Assembly (NCBI GenBank): GCA_963580285.1 | Contig: OY757010.1 | Span: 224,211,234 to 224,275,233 of the forward strand | Direction: 5' to 3' | Origin: Lucinisca nassula | Lineage: Eukaryota > Mollusca > Bivalvia > Lucinida > Lucinidae | DNA length: 64,000 nucleotides | In this document: positions 59,497 through 64,000 of the stretch, one piece after another | Numbering within the stretch: position 1 is the stretch's first letter | Layout of the letters: each line of letters starts with the position of its first letter | The notes under the pieces: model-generated | What the model was told of the DNA's origin: nothing | The model's database searches: none | The model's input: the letters and a program-made list of their open reading frames with translations, nothing else | Translations under genes and position numbers: made by a program

Positions 59497-61022
59497 CAGA
59501 CCAGCTACCGGTAATAACCCATCTTTTTTGTTTCGCGCAGAAACCGCCTTACGCGAAAACGGCTATTTTCTCCGCAAATCAGCGAGAAAAGATAAAATGA
59601 GCGAGAAATTTCTCGCTGAATTTTCTCCTAGTTCGCGGAGAAAATTCTCGGAGATTCGCGGCGAAAATTTGACCGATTGCTTTCATTGAAAATGAAATTA
59701 CCAGCGTTTCGCGGAGGAAAAATACAACTGAGCTTGCGTGAAATTTTTGGCTCATTATTATTTCTTGGCTTGTTTGGTGTTGTTTTTGTAAACGAAGGCA
59801 AATTGAAGTCATTGTTAAATCATAATCAAATATTCTTTCATGTTACTAAAAATTCCTTTTAGTAATTTATTTTTTAAAACTCTCATGACAAATTTTATTC
59901 ACATCACGAAAATACGCCTATTTATTTGTTACCCGCTTAAACCCTACTTTTAACTGGGGTTTACAGGGGTATACATTATTTATCTAATTTCTGCTTGCAT
60001 AGATTGTGGGTATTCGTTAGAACCGCCTCGTCGAGTCGTTTTAAAGTGTACCCAAAATCTTGAGCAGAAATATGAAAAAAATGCCAGAACTCTTATCCGA
60101 AAATTTTCCATTTTTAGTGGTAAAATTTTACAATATATTTGAATAGGCGAGTTCTCATAATGAGCCGTACATGTAGGTTATTTACACCATAATGATATGT
60201 GAAATTTACCAAAAACGCAGCTTGATGAAATAGATGGGCTGCATGATGCTTCCACGCAGAGCTGAAAGCGACCCGCATACACGTACTGGTAAACCGCTTA
60301 CATGATCTAAGCCAGCCCAGGCAAAGTGGTGCGAGTCGGACCGTCAATGCATATAAATCCTGTTGGTTTCATGGGATGGCAGGGCTTGAGATGTCATTTC
60401 ATCTCAATGTCGGGTAAATGTCCCACAAAATTGGAAGCGACGTCTCCAAAATGACCTTTACACTGTTGACGTGGACGTAAAACCTCAAACAAACAAAACC
60501 AAAAGCCCAGATTCGCCTTGTTTATTTATGATTACAAACTGTCAAATTGGTACAGCAAGCGGTGTTTTCAATGCAAAGTTAGTGACCAGTTAAGGAGGAA
60601 CACATGAATTCCACCGCAGGCTAGGTCTATGTCGCGAACGAACAGACGAAAAACCAGACACCTATATCGGGCCATGCTTCATGCAGGCACGTGATAAAGG
60701 ACATGCTACTTTGCATTCGCACGCATTATTTGCGCTAACAAGTCTACTTCCCCGACCCCTCACCCACCCCTAACTAATAAATACTTCCAGTTGGAGCAAA
60801 CATGTGGTGTATCAACATGTTAATAAAGCTCATGTAATGAACGAGTCACTACTCACCATTTTACATGCACACATACATGTATAGAGAGAACTGGAGTTAA
60901 CAATGTATACATTTCCTTAATCTGTTCCTAGACGTCCAAAGTAGGGTGTGGGTACATGCACTCGTTACCAACTACATGTATGTGGCCCGAGCTAGGCGCA
61001 AACCACAGCGGAGAGACCTAAT
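59497..61022. mobile_element. CAGACC-TIR element, unit 7 (right half deleted)
   Basis: Same truncated form and same junction as unit 6. The subterminal palindrome has acquired changes on its right side (GCTGAATTTTCTCC). Confidence 0.7.
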
Positions 61023-62135
61023 AACCACAGAAGTGAGACAACGGTGAGGACTCGACAACAAGAAACCACTGAAATGCTGGAGCAAAAGAAAACCAACAGT
61101 TAGACTCCGATGGGCCCGACCAGAGACAGAGCATCAGACACCAACCAACATTACCTTGAATTAGACCCCTCTAATTCTCAATAAGCCTTTACGATGGAGC
61201 CGTCATAGAATCTGAGGCCTGACCCACCGGCGTGCAATTAAAGAGGGAAGCAAAGTTGCCAACCGTGATTGGGTTAACTACCATGCATGCAGTCTGTCGT
61301 ATAACATCCATGTTGTACCCAATCTTTTTATATCGAAGAATGATTTTACGAAACTGGACGCCGAAGCCACTGCGGTTATATATCCTTCCGAACTCACACA
61401 CCAAGCCACCACAAAATTCGGGCCCCGATAGACCTTGTTGCAGAAGAGATTTAAGTCCAATATTGAATTTTGAAATTAAATCAGAATGGCGTCAATAAAA
61501 TTTTGAAAAGGCTTTGCGTAGTTTAAGGTACCGATAACCCTGATTAAGGAGTCCAGCCGCTAATAATTTATTACGAGTGTTGACGTCAGTTACATGACTA
61601 CACACCCCAGCAAATCGAATAAATTGCGAAATATAAACGCCACAGGACGGCGCACGAGGAACATCACCATCCAAAAAAAGGAAAACCCACAACCCCAAAA
61701 CCAAAGCCACCGCGTTTATCACAAACCCCGCACGAAACAAACCCATCTACAATAGATAGATGTAAATCCAAAAACGGGGCCTCGGTATCAGAAGAATTTG
61801 CTCCACCCAACCGAAGCTCCGGGGGGCAAATCCGACCGATCAAACCATCGAAATAGGTATTATCAATATTTAATAAATCATCTAAATATCTAGAAGTGGA
61901 GATAAAAGCTTCAATGATTTCAGATTGGTTATCAATGGAAAGCGACAACATGAAGTCTCTCTCATAACCATACAAGAACAGACCAGCCACAAGGGGTGCG
62001 CAATTCGTACCCATCGGAATACCCACAATCCGCCCAAACAACCCAGCACCGATTCTAACACAAACACTGCCAAGCAGAAAGGCGAGGGCAATACACACTT
62101 TCTGACACGACCAAAGTGTACAACTCCCATGCGCT
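61023..62135 (-). pseudogene. PLE-A, unit 8 (pseudo-LTR mostly lost)
   Basis: Same structure, extra A and retained GGCGTC as unit 7, with a few point differences. Confidence 0.88.
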
Positions 62136-63794
62136 AATTTACACTATACATGTGACCGTAGTAATCAAACAAATAGGTTATAATTATCAAAACAATATAT
62201 CGAATGTGCTATACATTCAGAAAATGAAATGGTTGAAATAGCGTTAGGAATCCCCATCAAAGTGTTAATGTGTTCTATAAAATGGTTACCGTTTCGAAGC
62301 AAAGAATATAATGAACAAGTTGTTTTATGTTCCCCTGAGTGTCTTGGACATTCCAGAGAGAAGGTGCTCCCGCCAATTTGGACTTGGCTGCGCTGAGCTG
62401 AAATTGACCACACTTCAGTACTGATAAACCGCTTAGAAGGACTAGGCCTGCCCAGGCAAAGTGGAGTGAGTCAGACCGCCCAATGCATATATGACGTTTG
62501 GTTTCATTGGACTGCAAGGCTGCGATATCATTTCATCTCAATCTCGGATAGAAGTACCTAAAATTTGAATCGATGTCTGCAAAATGACCTAAATTGTGTT
62601 AACTGGTATGTGAAACCTCAGTTCGAACTAACAAGCCACAAGGGAATATTCCCTGTATCTTGCGTTGAATGTATGAAATGTTTTTTTTTTTAGTTCTGAA
62701 GAACAAAATAATAATCAGTATCGTCGTGTTAGACTCACCTTTCTCATTGACAATATTTCTATAAATTGATTTCTAGTTATATAGACAAGTTTATGGAATT
62801 CGGATGGGTACGATCTGCGCACGTCTTCTTGTTTTGCTATAAAAGGGACTTCATGGTGTCTATTTCTGTTGAAAAGCAATCTGGAGTTATTGAAGCTTTT
62901 AGCTCGAATCTAGATGTTCGAATGATTTAATAAAAACATGTAATTAGTTTCATGAAAATGGGTAAGAGTTTTGAAGCTATAAATAATTATTCCCGGATAT
63001 GTGTATATTTATGGTAAGAGACATGACTTTGAAATGTTAAGGGAAGTATTTGAGGTTTAAAGGTCAGAACAGGCGAAACATTACCAGTGTGTACATAACG
63101 TTACAAAATTGGCGTTAGGTTATATGCGGAAGTATGGAAAGCAACGCTTGGTATTTTCCATGGTGTCTATTTCTGTTGAAAAACAATCTGAATTTGTTGA
63201 AGCTTTCAGCTTGAATATAGATGTTCTAATGATTTAATAAGTCATTAATTTCCTGAAAATGGGTGAGCATTTTGAAACCATAAATAATTGTTCCCGGATA
63301 AGGGTATATTTGTAGTAACAGCCATGAATTTGAAATGCTGACGGACGTATTTGAAGTTTAAAGGTCTGGACAAGAAAATAGTACCAATGTTTACATGACA
63401 ATAATAATTTGGTGTTACGTCATAGGCGAAATTCAGGAACGCAACGCTTGGTGCCATAAGATCGAACGGTAACACCATTTAATCGTAGGTCGCGTCATTT
63501 TATAACAGCAAAAATAAATTCCGAAATTCTTAAACTCATAATCGGATTTTATTATGTCATGACATTTCCGAATTCGGGAAAACCTTCAGAAAATGGTCGT
63601 TCAAATTAATCATGTTTCTTCATTGATACTGGTGAATGACATATTGAAAAATATACAAGTAATTAGAGATTGTAAATAGACTCGTACTGACTGAAAGACA
63701 CTGTTTAGACGCCAATTATTATTTGTCTTACTAGGAAGCACCTATTAGTCATTTTAGTATAACAAAACATGTTTTCGTTTCTTTTGAAAAATAG

Positions 63795-63911
63795 AAAATC
63801 AATGTGATCCCAATCCATGCGAGAATGGAGGGACTTGTACTCCCAAGAGGAATCGTTTCGAATGTGACTGTCTACCTGGATGGAAAGGGAGAAGATGTCG
63901 GCAACCTGAAA
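63795..63911 (+). CDS. EGF-like module exon, unit 8 (variant 2)
   Basis: Same variant as units 6 and 7, with intact acceptor and donor. It is the last exon before the window edge, so the array may continue. Confidence 0.87.
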
Positions 63912-64000
63912 GTAAGCTATAAATAATTTAATAGATATGTGTTTTTTATTATGTTTATGTTTTATAATTATAAAAAACGCCCGTTGCATAATTAATAAGT

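Larger units (their letters stand above)
56673..61022. repeat. Tandem array unit 7 (short, about 4.35 kb)
   Basis: Short period. The AACC at the truncation junction recurs at 56672 and 61023, 4351 bp apart. It contains the 3' part of PLE-A, SINE-like A2, a stub of PLE-B, the EGF exon, a mariner remnant, the pseudo-LTR-like segment and the left end of the CAGACC element with SINE-like A3. About 780 bp of PLE-B and the upstream intron are missing at about 58513 relative to units 6 and 8. Confidence 0.95.
61023..64000. repeat. Tandem array unit 8 (runs off window)
   Basis: Begins at the same truncation junction as unit 7, keeps the PLE-B region that unit 7 lost, and continues past its EGF exon to the window end. 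Within the window it is most similar to unit 7 and the right half of unit 6. Confidence 0.95.

Noticed and set aside
1..64000. CRISPR array or bacterial operon
   Set aside because: The periodicity is about 9 kb, there are no short direct repeats with spacers, and the content is eukaryotic introns and retroelements.

Overview
This window is metazoan nuclear DNA, most likely from a bivalve mollusc. The main clues are a phase 1-1 EGF exon with eukaryotic splice sites, a mariner transposon, tRNA-derived SINEs, abundant ACATGTA-type words, and a Penelope-like element of a type reported from clams. It shows no bacterial gene organisation. Nearly everything is one long tandem array. A unit of about 9.25 kb begins at 1, 9257, 18509, 27677, 36922 and 50720, and is followed by two shortened units (56673-61022, and 61023 to the window end). 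The fifth unit is about 13.8 kb long because it carries a 4.56 kb retroelement that the other units lack.

A full unit reads as follows (unit 1 coordinates). SINE-like copy A1 lies at 86-362. A 5'-truncated Penelope-like element (PLE-A, minus strand) lies at 403-1926. SINE-like copy A2 lies at 2206-2424. A decayed plus-strand reverse-transcriptase remnant with a 307-bp tandem duplication (PLE-B) lies at 2527-3251. One EGF-like exon (plus) lies at 3600-3716. A mariner (transposase on minus) lies at 3878-5175. PLE pseudo-LTR-like sequence in plus orientation lies at 5178-5475. An element of about 2.9 kb bounded by CAGACC...GGTCTG inverted repeats lies at 5561-8468; it contains SINE-like copy A3, two TTAA hairpin MITEs and a tRNA-like sequence split by one of them. 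A tRNA-derived SINE with perfect 14-bp target duplications lies at 8508-8834.

The only sequence that looks like host protein coding is the EGF exon. It is 117 bp, flanked by AG and GTAAG, starts and ends in phase 1, and recurs eight times. Spliced to itself it would give a chain of nearly identical 39-residue EGF modules. Five copies encode one version (units 1-5) and three a second (units 6-8); the second differs at four codons, all amino-acid changing.

The most striking item is the insertion in unit 5 (39341-43904, minus strand). It has 419-bp pseudo-LTRs and one reading frame of 1115 codons, ordered GIY-YIG endonuclease, CxC linker, reverse transcriptase. That order is the permuted layout of Naiad-type Penelope-like elements. 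The frame is interrupted only by four in-frame TGA codons and ends at TAA, as expected for a multi-selenocysteine protein. The related truncated PLE-A copy in every unit differs from it by dense patches of almost purely A-to-G changes on the element's sense strand, which looks like RNA hyper-editing before reverse transcription.

All positions and counts were obtained by eye. No alignment, folding or database search was run.
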